This document shows, one piece after another, positions 6,261 through 14,086 of a stretch of 17,708 nt of DNA. Below the pieces are notes generated by a model. The model did not search any database, was not told the DNA's origin, and was given only the letters and a program-made list of their open reading frames with translations. The stretch's first letter is position 1. Each line of letters opens with the position of its first letter. The stretch comes from an uncultured Collinsella sp. (GTDB lineage Bacteria > Actinomycetota > Coriobacteriia > Coriobacteriales > Coriobacteriaceae). Both the position numbers and the translations under genes were made by a program. The stretch is taken from the NCBI GenBank assembly GCA_900554135.1, contig USFU01000018.1, positions 1 to 17,708 of the forward strand, given 5' to 3'.

Positions 6261-7283
6261 CTACTCAGACTGCCCGCTCTTCTTGGCATGTCTGGACGGA
6301 GCGCTCAAGAAACGACCCGTCAGATAGTTCGCGGGACCGGAGATATCGATCCCCAGCAGCACGTGTCCTAGCCATAGGAACGCCACGAGCACCAGTAGAG
6401 GAATCACACACGAGGTCACGATCATCACGATGACGCCTTCGATGAGGTCGGTCACCTGCTGCACGATCTCGTCGGTCATCTGCTTGGCACCGCTGGTTAC
6501 CGACGTGACCAGGCTCGATGCCCCATCAGTCAACTGCTCGAGCACGTTTTTGGACTCCGTGGCCTCGGATTTTTTCTTGTTCGATTTTGAGCTGGTCTCG
6601 GCTGACTTGTCCGTGGTGTCGACCGCGTCCGCAGCCTTTTGCTCAGCTTGCTCAATACTTACGCGATACGTTTCATCGACCTTCTGCGACACCCATACGC
6701 TCGCGGGCACGAGCGCCATGCCAATCACGGCAACCACCAGCACGCGTGTCGCCACACGGCGCAGAACAGCGCTCGTGCTCCAGCGCCCGTGAATGCCGAG
6801 CGACACCGCAAAGAGCACCAACGCAGACGGGATTAAGATGCCCAAGCCAACCGACCACAAAATCGTGAGCAAATATTTCTCTAGGTATAGCACGGCAAGC
6901 ACGATACCAAGGTTGCCTGAAAGCTGTGCGAGCTGCTCGGCAACCGGCGTTCCCGTATCACCAGGCAGCGCGGTAATGCCCGCAGATAGAGCAACGCATG
7001 AAGCCGTGAGCGCCAAAACGTTGCCTTTCTTTTGGTCGATAACCTCGATGGTGGAGTCCCAAGTTTTGGTATCGGCGAAATGCGGACGAGCTACAAAGCC
7101 CGACAGCAACGCCAGCACCACGAGCGCAACGATGATACCGATCTGCAGCTTTTTGTTTGCGCACACGACATCGGACAGGCTGGGCTGCAGCTCGGTTACC
7201 GTCGTGTGCTCGGTTATCTGGACAGGACGCCCATGAACTATCTCGTGCGCGCCTCTTTTTTGTATTGACCCGTTATCCGGCAT
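6261..7283 (-). CDS. Uncharacterised multi-pass membrane protein
   Basis: I do not recognise a family in this 340-residue protein. The N-terminal 45 residues are hydrophilic. Likely membrane segments are at about 47-66, 88-106 (weak), 124-164 (probably two), 178-198 and 284-312. Between the last two lies an 85-residue soluble stretch rich in Ala, Ser, Lys and Glu (about 200-283), including low-complexity SSKSNKKKSE, with coiled-coil-like EQAEQKAADA. No signal peptidase site, ATPase or enzyme motif is seen. The start is supported by GAGGAGG eight bases before the ATG. It has its own terminator and a TATACT box upstream, so it looks independent of the lac genes that flank it. A role in sugar uptake cannot be claimed. 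Confidence 0.75.
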   Translation of the reverse strand: MPDNGSIQKRGAHEIVHGRPVQITEHTTVTELQPSLSDVVCANKKLQIGIIVALVVLALLSGFVARPHFADTKTWDSTIEVIDQKKGNVLALTASCVALSAGITALPGDTGTPVAEQLAQLSGNLGIVLAVLYLEKYLLTILWSVGLGILIPSALVLFAVSLGIHGRWSTSAVLRRVATRVLVVAVIGMALVPASVWVSQKVDETYRVSIEQAEQKAADAVDTTDKSAETSSKSNKKKSEATESKNVLEQLTDGASSLVTSVTSGAKQMTDEIVQQVTDLIEGVIVMIVTSCVIPLLVLVAFLWLGHVLLGIDISGPANYLTGRFLSAPSRHAKKSGQSE

Positions 7284-7321
7284 TTGGATACCTCCTCATT
7301 CCGGCGTTTAATGCGAAAGGA

Positions 7322-7327
7322 AGTATA
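7322..7327 (-). promoter_or_regulatory. Candidate -10 box for the membrane-protein gene
   Basis: The minus strand reads TATACT here, 38 bp before the ATG at 7283. No convincing -35 box lies 16-18 bp upstream. Confidence 0.35.
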
Positions 7328-7400
7328 CCCACCGAGCAAAAATCGAACGGGAGGACCAACGGAGCGCACCAAGACTGTCCCCAATGACTATCTCGGGATG

Positions 7401-7467
7401 AGTTGCGGTGGAATAGGGATTGTTTTGCGCCCGCCGGCTCCTATTCAGTCCCTATTTCACCGCAACT
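7401..7467. repeat. 22-bp inverted repeat in the gap upstream of the membrane-protein gene
   Basis: Arms 7401-7422 and 7446-7467 are reverse complements at 20 of 22 positions (AGTTGCGGTGgAATAGGGA on the left), separated by 23 bases. It lies between the membrane-protein gene promoter and the lacF terminator. The T-run and length expected of a terminator are missing, so a dispersed palindromic repeat or small MITE-like element is more likely. Confidence 0.7.
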
Positions 7468-7480
7468 TGGAGGAGGACAG

Positions 7481-7512
7481 AAAAAGCCCTGCTGCGGATA
7501 GCGGCAGGGCTT
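7481..7512 (-). terminator. Terminator of lacF
   Basis: The stem AAGCCCTGCTGC/GCGGCAGGGCTT (7484-7495 with 7501-7512, one G-T pair, 5-base loop) is followed on the minus strand by TTTTT. It lies about 30 bp after the lacF stop codon. Confidence 0.88.
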
Positions 7513-7541
7513 ATGGAAGGGGACTAGGTTGTGAGGGCTCG

Positions 7542-7880
7542 TTAGGCGAGCTTGGCCTCGAGTTCGGCGATGCGCTTGTAGGCGTCGATGGTAAAGCGGG
7601 CCTGCTTCTCCAGGATCATGGTGGTCATGAGAGTATCCTGAGCATGGGCCATGATGAAGGTCATCTCCATCTCGCCACCGCCGGCCTCCTGCGAAAGCAG
7701 CTTGGTCTGCGTGTCGTGAGCGCCGATGAGTGCATCGCTCGCATCCTTGTGCAGCTGCTCGGCCTTCTCAAAATCGCCCTCGCGAGCAGCATCGAGCGCT
7801 GCAAGCAGATCGGTCTGGGCGTCGCCCGCGTATGCGACAATCTCGAATCCAACCATCGAGATTTCTTCTTTGGTTGCCAT
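7542..7880 (-). CDS. lacF: PTS lactose-specific EIIA component
   Basis: This 112-residue EIIA of the lactose/cellobiose family receives phosphate from HPr on a histidine and passes it to EIIB. The signature MEMTFIMAHAQDTLM contains the phospho-acceptor H79 and D82, the conserved metal-ligand aspartate of the trimer. The all-helical composition and length fit the family (about 105-115). AAAGGA lies eight bases before the ATG. It is monocistronic in appearance: its own terminator follows, and it is separated by 214 bp from the LacI-1 gene upstream on the same strand. It is the only EIIA in the window, while two EIICB genes lack one, so it probably serves both. Confidence 0.93.
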   Translation of the reverse strand: MATKEEISMVGFEIVAYAGDAQTDLLAALDAAREGDFEKAEQLHKDASDALIGAHDTQTKLLSQEAGGGEMEMTFIMAHAQDTLMTTMILEKQARFTIDAYKRIAELEAKLA

Positions 7881-7945
7881 ATTGCGTTCCTTTCACATAT
7901 GAACCAACGGAGAGCATCGCGTCCGGGCATACGCGCTGCGCTGTG

Positions 7946-7966
7946 TATGGCAAAAACAGTAACATT
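7946..7966 (-). promoter_or_regulatory. Possible degenerate LacI-1 site upstream of lacF
   Basis: On the minus strand this stretch has the two half-sites AATGTTA and GCCATA, as in the sites at 9257-9274 and 9377-9394, but with 8 instead of 5 bases between them. It is 66-86 bp upstream of the lacF start. The wrong spacing makes function doubtful. Confidence 0.25.
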
Positions 7967-8094
7967 CAAACAAAAAAGAACAGCGCAAAACGCAATTTCG
8001 AGCTATGAACGGTTGCTTTTCACCCGTGAACGGCTTTTAAGCCAGTCCGAACAATATCAAACACAATTATCGGCAACCCAAACAGGTCCGCACC

Positions 8095-9099
8095 CTAGCG
8101 TACATCGCGCACCGTATCGCCCTCGACGAGCACGCCCGGAAACAGCCTGTGCTCCACACCGGGCGCAACGCCCTCGGCGCCGGCAATCTTGTCGACCGCC
8201 CACATGCCGACGCGCTTGTTGTCAAAGCGCACCGTGGCCAGGCGACGGTCGGGCACGATATCGCCCAGACTATCGTCAACACCCACCACGCTCACGTCCT
8301 GGGGCACGCGCTTTCCGCGCGACTCGAGTCCGCGAATGCAGCCGTAGGCCATGGCATCGTTGGAGGCATAAATGGCCGTGCAGGTCGGATCATCCGCAAG
8401 CACCTGGCCGGCGGCATATCCGCTCTGTGCCGTCCAATCGCCACGGACGAGTCGCGGCGGCTCAATACCATGCGCACGCAATGTCTCACGCCAGCCCTCC
8501 TCGCGCCGCATGCCCGAAAGCGAGCGCTCGGGACACGAGATAAAGTGCACGGTCTTGTGCCCCTGCCCCAGCAAGTACTCGACCACCTGGCGCGAGCAAT
8601 CGAACTGGTCGTTATCGACCGTCGAGCACAGCGGGTGCTCCAGCATGGTAACGAGCACCGTCTGCATACCGGGCAGCGGCTCAAAGGTGCCAAAGTCCGC
8701 CGGCATGCGGTTCATGATCACGACCATACCGTCCACCGGCAGTGCGCTCATACGCGACGATGCGCTCTCGAGGGTATAGGGGTGTCCATCTACTTTCGTG
8801 AGGGTGATGGCATAGCCGTGTTTGTCGGCGGCGGCGGCAAAGCCCTCCATACGGTCGAGGTTGCCGGTGCCGGTAATGTTGAACATGGCGACGCCGACGG
8901 TCTTAAACTTACCGCGGCGCAGCGATCGACCGGCAAAATTGGGGCGATACCCCAGCTCGCGCATGGCGGCACGCACGCGCTCCTTGGTCTCGGGGCGCAC
9001 GCTGGGCGAATCGTGCACCGTACGCGAGACTGTCTGCTCCGAGACGCCCGCGAGACGCGCCACATCCTTAACGGAAACCGATTTTTTAACAGCGGCCAT
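8095..9099 (-). CDS. LacI-family transcriptional regulator (LacI-1)
   Basis: This 334-residue repressor-type protein has a helix-turn-helix at about 9-28 (VSVKDVARLAGVSEQTVSRT), a hinge helix at 53-61 ending in RSLRRGK with L60 as the expected minor-groove leucine, and then a periplasmic-binding-protein-like sugar domain (about 65-330). Residues E21-Q22 occupy the LacI Y17-Q18 specificity positions. It is divergent from EIICB-1, 356 bp away, and upstream of lacF on its own strand, so it probably controls EIICB-1/lacG-1 and perhaps lacF. The effector is probably a sugar or sugar phosphate from the pathway. The Shine-Dalgarno is weak. A full-length paralogue lies at 13076-14086. Confidence 0.9.
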   Translation of the reverse strand: MAAVKKSVSVKDVARLAGVSEQTVSRTVHDSPSVRPETKERVRAAMRELGYRPNFAGRSLRRGKFKTVGVAMFNITGTGNLDRMEGFAAAADKHGYAITLTKVDGHPYTLESASSRMSALPVDGMVVIMNRMPADFGTFEPLPGMQTVLVTMLEHPLCSTVDNDQFDCSRQVVEYLLGQGHKTVHFISCPERSLSGMRREEGWRETLRAHGIEPPRLVRGDWTAQSGYAAGQVLADDPTCTAIYASNDAMAYGCIRGLESRGKRVPQDVSVVGVDDSLGDIVPDRRLATVRFDNKRVGMWAVDKIAGAEGVAPGVEHRLFPGVLVEGDTVRDVR

Positions 9100-9256
9100 A
9101 GGTCGATCTTTCTATGTCGACGATGCCATTGTGGCACCCTACGCAGTCATTTTTAACGCCTTCAAGTATATCCAACGCCTCCCCCACCATACGCTCACCA
9201 CCCAAAACCTACCGTTCACCGACATTTTTGCTTCCCCAAACGGCTTTTGGCGCCCA

Positions 9257-9274
9257 AATGTTAACGTTGCCATT
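9257..9274. promoter_or_regulatory. Candidate LacI-1 operator O1
   Basis: AATGTTAACGTTGCCATT has outer AATG/CATT arms around a perfect AACGTT centre with a central CG, typical of LacI-family operators. Its reverse complement differs by one base from the site at 9377-9394, and it shares the framework with the perfect palindrome upstream of EIICB-2. Confidence 0.6.
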
Positions 9275-9302
9275 GTGCAAACACAGAGCCACCGGGCGGC
9301 TC

Positions 9303-9310
9303 AAACGTTT
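9303..9310. promoter_or_regulatory. AAACGTTT core, possible extra regulator site
   Basis: This perfect 8-bp palindrome with a CG centre lies between the two longer candidate operators. The flanks are only weakly symmetric, so it may be chance. Confidence 0.25.
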
Positions 9311-9376
9311 ACGCATAAGGAATCGACGGTTCACAGGCACAGGAACCACCGGTTCGCGTCTATTTTTGTGTCGCAA

Positions 9377-9394
9377 AATGGCAACGTCAACATT
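9377..9394. promoter_or_regulatory. Candidate LacI-1 operator O2
   Basis: AATGGCAACGTCAACATT, read on the minus strand, matches O1 at 17 of 18 bases. The centres are 120 bp apart, O2 lying 62 bp before the EIICB-1 ATG. The inverted arms CAAAATG/CATTTTG and TTTTGGC/GCCAAAA overlap it. Two matching sites flanking a divergent promoter would allow looping. Confidence 0.6.
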
Positions 9395-9455
9395 TTGGCA
9401 ACCGAACGCCAAAAGCTACCATCGTTGCTAACCCACCGACTCTTAGGAGCATTGC

Positions 9456-11231
9456 ATGGAGCAACTCATCGCCATTATCGAAAAGGGCCAGCCCTTTTTC
9501 AACGCGATCGCCCGCAACAAGTACCTCAAGGCGATTCGCGACGGCTTTATCTCCGTCATCCCCATCATCATCTTCTCGTCCATCTTCTGCCTGGTAGCCT
9601 CAGTCCCCAACATCTGGGGTTTCTACTGGCCCGATGACATCAACAACGCCCTGTGGAAGTGCTACAACTACTCCATGGGTATCCTGGCCATCGCCTGCGC
9701 TGCCACCACAGCCAAGCACTTCGCCGACGCGCAGAACCGCGACCTGCCCAAGAACAACCAGATCAACTTTATCTCATGCATGTGCGCGGCCATCATCGGT
9801 TTCTTGCTCCTTTCGAGCGACACGATCGCCACGGACGCTGCCAGCGGCTTCAACACCACTTACCTTGGTTCCAAGGGCCTGCTGACCGCCTTCATCGCTG
9901 CGTTTGTGACCGGCATCATCTACAAGTTCTTCATTAAGCGCAACATCACCGTCAAGATGCCCGAGCAGGTTCCGCCCAACATCTCGCAGACCTTTAAGGA
10001 CATCATCCCCTTCTCCGTCTGCATCACCGTCTTTTGGGTCTTTGACATCGCCTTCCGCGCTGCCTTTGGCTTCTGCTTTGCCCAGGGCGTCATCCAGGTG
10101 TTCCAGCCCCTGTTCACCGCTGCCGACGGCTACATCGGCCTCGCTGTGATCTACGGCGCCATGAGCCTGTTCTGGTTCGTGGGCGTCCACGGCCCCTCGA
10201 TCGTCGAGCCCGCCATCGCCGCCGCTCTCGTTGCCAACATGACCGACAACCTGGCTGCGTTCCAGGCCGGCCAGCACGCTTCCGCTGTCCTGACCCAGGG
10301 TGCCCAGTACTTCGTCGTCTGCATGGGCGGCACCGGCGCCACGCTCGTCCTGGTCTTTATGTTCTGCTTCCTGGCCAAGTCTCAGGAGATGCGCGCCGTC
10401 GGTAAGGCTGCCATCGTCCCGGTCTGCTTTGCCGTCAACGAGCCGCTGCTGTTCGCCGCGCCCATCGTGCTCAACCCCGTCTTCTTTGTCCCGTTTGTCT
10501 TTGCCCCGATCGCCAACATCTGGATCCTCAAAATCTTTATCGACTTCTTGGGCATGAACGGCTTTATGTACACCCTGCCTTGGACCGTCCCCGGCCCCAT
10601 CGGCACCATCATGGGTCTGGGCTTCCAGCCGCTCGCCTTTGTGATGCTCGCCCTTATCCTGGTCGTCGACTTCGTCCTGTACTACCCGTTCTTCCGTGCC
10701 TATGACGCCCAGAAGTGCGCCGAGGAGGCCGAGATCTCCCAGGAGGAGCTCGCCGCCAAGAACGCCGAGAAGGCCGCCAAGCTCAACGATGCCTTCCAGG
10801 GCAAGGCTGACGCCAAGAGCGTTGCTGCCGGCGCTGCCGCCGAGGCCGTGAAGGCTGACGCCCCCGCCGCTTCTGCAGCACCCGCTGCCGAGGCAACGAC
10901 CACCAGCGACCTCAACGGCAAGCGCGTGCTCGTGCTCTGCCAGGGTGGCGGTACCTCGGGCCTGCTCGCTAACGCGCTGGCCAAGGCCGCCAAGGAGCGC
11001 GGCATCAATCTTGAGACCGCTGCCGAGGCCTATGGCAACCACGTCGACATGCTCCCCGACTTTGATTTGGTCGTCCTGGCCCCGCAGGCTGCCAGCTACC
11101 TGGCCGACCTGCAGAAAGACTGCGAGCGCGTGGGCAACAAGTGCGTCGCCTGCCGCGGCAAGCAATACATCGAGCTCTCCCAGAACGGCGATAAGTCTCT
11201 CGCCTTCGTCTCCGAACAACTTTCGAAGTAA
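9456..11231 (+). CDS. lacE: PTS lactose-type EIICB component 1
   Basis: The 591-residue fused permease and phosphotransferase would transport lactose or a related beta-galactoside and phosphorylate it at the 6-position. The EIIC domain (about 1-420) has multiple membrane segments and the family motifs GVHGPSIVEP (H245) and FAVNEPLLFAAPIVLNP (E329). An Ala/Glu-rich linker (about 420-487) leads to the EIIB domain, where C495 in VLVLCQGGGTSG is the phosphorylated cysteine. AGGAG lies six bases before the ATG. It is the first gene of an operon with lacG-1, divergent from LacI-1. It carries no EIIA domain and needs LacF. The lactose/cellobiose family is firm; the exact sugar is inferred from lacG and lacAB. 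Confidence 0.92.
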   Translation: MEQLIAIIEKGQPFFNAIARNKYLKAIRDGFISVIPIIIFSSIFCLVASVPNIWGFYWPDDINNALWKCYNYSMGILAIACAATTAKHFADAQNRDLPKNNQINFISCMCAAIIGFLLLSSDTIATDAASGFNTTYLGSKGLLTAFIAAFVTGIIYKFFIKRNITVKMPEQVPPNISQTFKDIIPFSVCITVFWVFDIAFRAAFGFCFAQGVIQVFQPLFTAADGYIGLAVIYGAMSLFWFVGVHGPSIVEPAIAAALVANMTDNLAAFQAGQHASAVLTQGAQYFVVCMGGTGATLVLVFMFCFLAKSQEMRAVGKAAIVPVCFAVNEPLLFAAPIVLNPVFFVPFVFAPIANIWILKIFIDFLGMNGFMYTLPWTVPGPIGTIMGLGFQPLAFVMLALILVVDFVLYYPFFRAYDAQKCAEEAEISQEELAAKNAEKAAKLNDAFQGKADAKSVAAGAAAEAVKADAPAASAAPAAEATTTSDLNGKRVLVLCQGGGTSGLLANALAKAAKERGINLETAAEAYGNHVDMLPDFDLVVLAPQAASYLADLQKDCERVGNKCVACRGKQYIELSQNGDKSLAFVSEQLSK

Positions 11232-11240
11232 GTAACGCCC

Positions 11241-11274
11241 AGGGCCAGCCGACCATCCAAGACCGGCTGGCCCT
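11241..11274 (+). other. Hairpin between EIICB-1 and lacG-1
   Basis: An 11-bp perfect stem (11241-11251 with 11264-11274) with a 12-base loop lies in the 70-bp gap. Only TTCGATTT follows, so it is a leaky terminator or a stability hairpin that could lower or protect lacG-1 mRNA. The second module has an unrelated hairpin at the same junction (16156-16182). Confidence 0.6.
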
Positions 11275-11301
11275 TCGATTTAGACGATTGGATATTTCAT
11301 C

Positions 11302-12741
11302 ATGTCCGTTAACCCTGCTAGCGTCACCAACCCGCCCGCGCAGTTTCCCGAGGACTTTGTCTTTGGCGGCGCCACTGCTGCCTACCAGGTAGAGGGCGAG
11401 ACCCGTACTCACGGTAAGGGCAAGGTTGCCTGGGACGAATTCCTGGAGGCCCAGGGGCGCTTCTCCCCCGATCCCGCTTCCGACTTCTACAACCAGTACC
11501 CCGTCGATCTGGAGCTGTGCGAGGAGTTTGGCATCAACGGCATTCGCCTCTCCATCGCCTGGAGCCGCATCTTCCCCAACGGCACCGGCAAGATCAACCC
11601 CGAGGGTGTCCAGTTCTACCACGACCTCTTCGCCGAGTGCCATAAGCACCATGTTGAGCCGTTCGTCACGCTGCATCACTTTGACACGCCGCTTCCCCTC
11701 TTTGAGAAGGGCGACTTCCTCAACCGCGAGACCATCGATGCCTTTGTGGACTTTGCCACCTTCTGCTTTAAGGAGTACGCCGACCAGGTGACCTACTGGT
11801 TCACCTTTAACGAGATCTGGGCCGACGCCTCCAACACCTACATCGAGGGCACCTTCCCCGGTGGCGTCAAGGCGCATCTGGCCGAGGCCTTCCAGTGCGA
11901 GCACAACATGATGCTCGCCCACGCCAAGGCAGTACTGGCCTTCCACAACGGCGGTTTTAAGGGCAAGATCGGCGTCATTCAGTCGCTGGAGTTCAAGTAC
12001 CCGCTCAACGAGAACGATCCCGCCGACATCAAGGCCGCCAACAACGAGCACGTGCTGCAAAACCAGTTTTTGCTCGACGCCACCTTCCGCGGCGACTACG
12101 CGCCCGACACCCTCGAGTGCGCCAACCGCCTGGCTGCCGTCTCGGGCGGCACCATCCAGATCCTAGACGAGGATCTGGAAATCATGCGCGAGGCCGCGCT
12201 CTACAACGACTACCTGGGCGTTAACAACTACCAGTGCCGTTTCTTGAAGGCTTACGATGGCGAGAACGACCTGCACCACAACGGTACGGGCGAGAAGGGC
12301 ACCGGCCGCTGGCGCGTCAAGGGCATTGGCGAGCATGTGAACAAGCCCGGCATCCCCACCACCGACTGGGACTGGATCATCTATCCCGAGGGCCTGTTCG
12401 ATCTGCTCGTCTACATTAAGCAGCGCTACCCCAACTACAAGCAGATCTTCATCACCGAAAACGGCATGGGCTATAAGGACCCCTACAAGGACGGTTTTGT
12501 GGACGACCAACCGCGCATCGACTACATCGAGCAGCACCTGCGCTGGCTGCTCAAGGCCATGGAGGTGGGCGTCAACGTGGGCGGCTACTTCCTGTGGAGC
12601 CTGCAGGATCAGTTCTCCTGGACCAACGGATACAACAAGCGTTACGGCTTCTTCTACGTTGACTTTGAAACCCAGAAGCGCACGCCCAAGGCAAGCGCAT
12701 ACTGGTATAAGCACGTGGCGCAGACCCGTCGTCTGGACTAG
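11302..12741 (+). CDS. lacG: 6-phospho-beta-galactosidase 1 (GH1)
   Basis: This 479-residue GH1 enzyme hydrolyses lactose-6-phosphate to galactose-6-P and glucose in the cytoplasm. The acid/base is E171 in TFNEI, the nucleophile E386 in ITENGMG. The phosphate-binding set is S439, K446 and Y448 in SWTNGYNKRYG, and W440 corresponds to the tryptophan linked to galactoside rather than glucoside preference in LacG. VTLHHFDTP holds the usual GH1 histidine. It has about ten more residues than L. lactis LacG, partly an N-terminal extension (MSVNPASVTNPPAQ). The Shine-Dalgarno is poor (only TTGGA at 11288-11292, far upstream), so its translation may depend on the preceding hairpin or on EIICB-1. Confidence 0.93.
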   Translation: MSVNPASVTNPPAQFPEDFVFGGATAAYQVEGETRTHGKGKVAWDEFLEAQGRFSPDPASDFYNQYPVDLELCEEFGINGIRLSIAWSRIFPNGTGKINPEGVQFYHDLFAECHKHHVEPFVTLHHFDTPLPLFEKGDFLNRETIDAFVDFATFCFKEYADQVTYWFTFNEIWADASNTYIEGTFPGGVKAHLAEAFQCEHNMMLAHAKAVLAFHNGGFKGKIGVIQSLEFKYPLNENDPADIKAANNEHVLQNQFLLDATFRGDYAPDTLECANRLAAVSGGTIQILDEDLEIMREAALYNDYLGVNNYQCRFLKAYDGENDLHHNGTGEKGTGRWRVKGIGEHVNKPGIPTTDWDWIIYPEGLFDLLVYIKQRYPNYKQIFITENGMGYKDPYKDGFVDDQPRIDYIEQHLRWLLKAMEVGVNVGGYFLWSLQDQFSWTNGYNKRYGFFYVDFETQKRTPKASAYWYKHVAQTRRLD

Positions 12742-12833
12742 TTAACGTCATCGGCCGCCGTGAGCATCACGCTGCCGTGCACCTTACCATTCCCGATCGC
12801 ATGGGCGCTGCGTCCATGCACCTCTTTCCGTGT

Positions 12834-12896
12834 GGCGGATACGACCTTCCCGGTGGATGCTTCTGCATCCTTGGTCGTATCCGCCGTTTTGTTTTT
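12834..12896 (+). terminator. Terminator of the EIICB-1/lacG-1 operon
   Basis: A 13-bp perfect stem (GGCGGATACGACC at 12834-12846 with 12873-12885) encloses an inner hairpin GGATGC-TTCT-GCATCC (12855-12870) and is followed by GTTTTGTTTTT. It lies 93 bp past the lacG-1 stop; the bases between hold nothing I recognise. Confidence 0.92.
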
Positions 12897-12915
12897 GGGC
12901 AGGCTGGGCCGCGTT

Positions 12916-12982
12916 CGTTTGTCTCGATCTGTAACATGTAGACCACTTTTGACCGTCTAGTTGTTACAAATCGAGACAAACG
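12916..12982. repeat. Long inverted-repeat element, copy 1
   Basis: 28-bp arms (12916-12943 and 12955-12982) match at 25 of 28 positions around an 11-base centre. The arm core is GTCTCGATCTGTAACA. Copy 2 follows at 13003-13057. It lies in the convergent gap between the lacG-1 terminator and the 3' end of LacI-2. Confidence 0.8.
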
Positions 12983-13002
12983 GAATAAGCCGGGCCGAAT
13001 TG

Positions 13003-13057
13003 TCTAAATCTGTAACATCTAGCCGAGTTTTTGGGTCCCACCTGTTACAGATTGAGA
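13003..13057. repeat. Inverted-repeat element, copy 2 (diverged)
   Basis: Arms TCTAAATCTGTAACA (13003-13017) and TGTTACAGATTGAGA (13043-13057) match at 14 of 15 positions with a 25-base centre. It is related to copy 1 in the arms and partly in the centre, in tandem about 87 bp later. It ends 18 bp before the LacI-2 stop codon region. Confidence 0.72.
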
Positions 13058-13075
13058 TGAACGAGCCGAGCACGT

Positions 13076-14086
13076 CTACGCCCGCAGATCCCGCACGCTC
13101 GAGCGCTCGACCAACACGCCCGAGACAAGCGTACGGCTTCTGGAGCTCGGAGCTTCTAGGCCCGCAACGACCTCGTTGAGCGCACGGACGCCCAGCTCAC
13201 GATGGCGAAACTTTACCGACGTCAGAATCGAGTTGGGAATCGTCTTGTAAAGCTCATCGTCGAAGCCGATCACGGACACGTCGTCGGGCACACTGAGCCC
13301 TTTGTCACGTAGGGCCATCATAACGCCGTTTGCCATGCAGTCGTTAGCAGCCAGGACTGCCGTGCAGTCGGGTTTATCGGCAAGTACAAGGCCCGCAGCA
13401 TACCCGCTATCCGCATTCCAATCGCCTTGCAGAGGCTCGGGCGGCTCAATGCCACGCGCCTCGAGTGCCGCACGCCAACCTTTCATACGGCACTGGCTCG
13501 ACAGCGACTCTTTCTTACCCGAAACGAAATACACGTTCTTGTGACCATGATCCAAAAAGTACTCGCACGCCATGCGCGCGCCGCCCTCTTGGTCGTCACT
13601 GACGGTGGAGCAGGTAGGATGTTCCATCGGTGTGATAATCACCGTCTTGAGGTCTTTCGGCGCCTCAAAGGTATCAAAGTCATCGACCATCTGGCGCAGG
13701 TTGAAGATCATGCCATCAACAGGCAGCTGCGACATCCTGCGCGCCGCATCGGCAAGGGTCATCTTCTCCCCTGCGCGCTTCTTAATCATCGTGAGCGCAA
13801 AGCCGCGTTCTTCGGCGGCATCGGCGATACCGTCAATCATGTCCACGGCACCGCCCGACAAGTGGAACAGCACGACGCCGATGCACCCGTAACGGCCCAA
13901 CTTGAGCGAACGCGCGGCAAAGTTGGCTCGAAACCCGAGCGCCTCCATGGCCGAATGAACCTTATCGCGTGTTGACTCTCGCACGCTATCGGGCTCGTTG
14001 ATCACACGCGAAACCGTCTTGAGAGAAACACCCGCGGCAATCGCCACATCGTTCATCGAGACATTTTTCTTGTCCATCGTTGCCAC
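13076..14086 (-). CDS. LacI-family transcriptional regulator (LacI-2)
   Basis: The protein is a paralogue of LacI-1. HTH VSMNDVAIAAGVSLKTVSRV is followed by the hinge ANFAARSLKLG and a sugar-binding core (about 68-330). The specificity positions are L-K instead of E-Q. The open frame extends to 14137, but the protein family begins near MDKKNVSMNDVA. The GTG at 14086 has GGAG five bases upstream; the ATG at 14077 is the alternative, with GGAG 14 bases upstream. It is divergent from EIICB-2 with a perfect LacI-type palindrome between them, so it most likely represses EIICB-2/lacG-2. Which sugar releases it is unknown. Confidence 0.88.
   Translation of the reverse strand: MATMDKKNVSMNDVAIAAGVSLKTVSRVINEPDSVRESTRDKVHSAMEALGFRANFAARSLKLGRYGCIGVVLFHLSGGAVDMIDGIADAAEERGFALTMIKKRAGEKMTLADAARRMSQLPVDGMIFNLRQMVDDFDTFEAPKDLKTVIITPMEHPTCSTVSDDQEGGARMACEYFLDHGHKNVYFVSGKKESLSSQCRMKGWRAALEARGIEPPEPLQGDWNADSGYAAGLVLADKPDCTAVLAANDCMANGVMMALRDKGLSVPDDVSVIGFDDELYKTIPNSILTSVKFRHRELGVRALNEVVAGLEAPSSRSRTLVSGVLVERSSVRDLRA

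Noticed and set aside
7284..8543. 419-residue open frame on the plus strand
   Set aside because: It runs antisense through the lacF terminator, lacF and LacI-1, with Arg-rich low-complexity sequence.
9245..9258. TTTTGGCGCCCAAA palindrome as an operator
   Set aside because: It is imperfect, overlaps the better-supported O1 site, and has no second copy at the other LacI promoter.
9774..11219. 481-residue open frame on the minus strand
   Set aside because: It is antisense to EIICB-1, is Gly/Asp/Glu/Val-rich with low complexity, and shows no family motifs; long antisense frames are expected opposite GC-rich codons.
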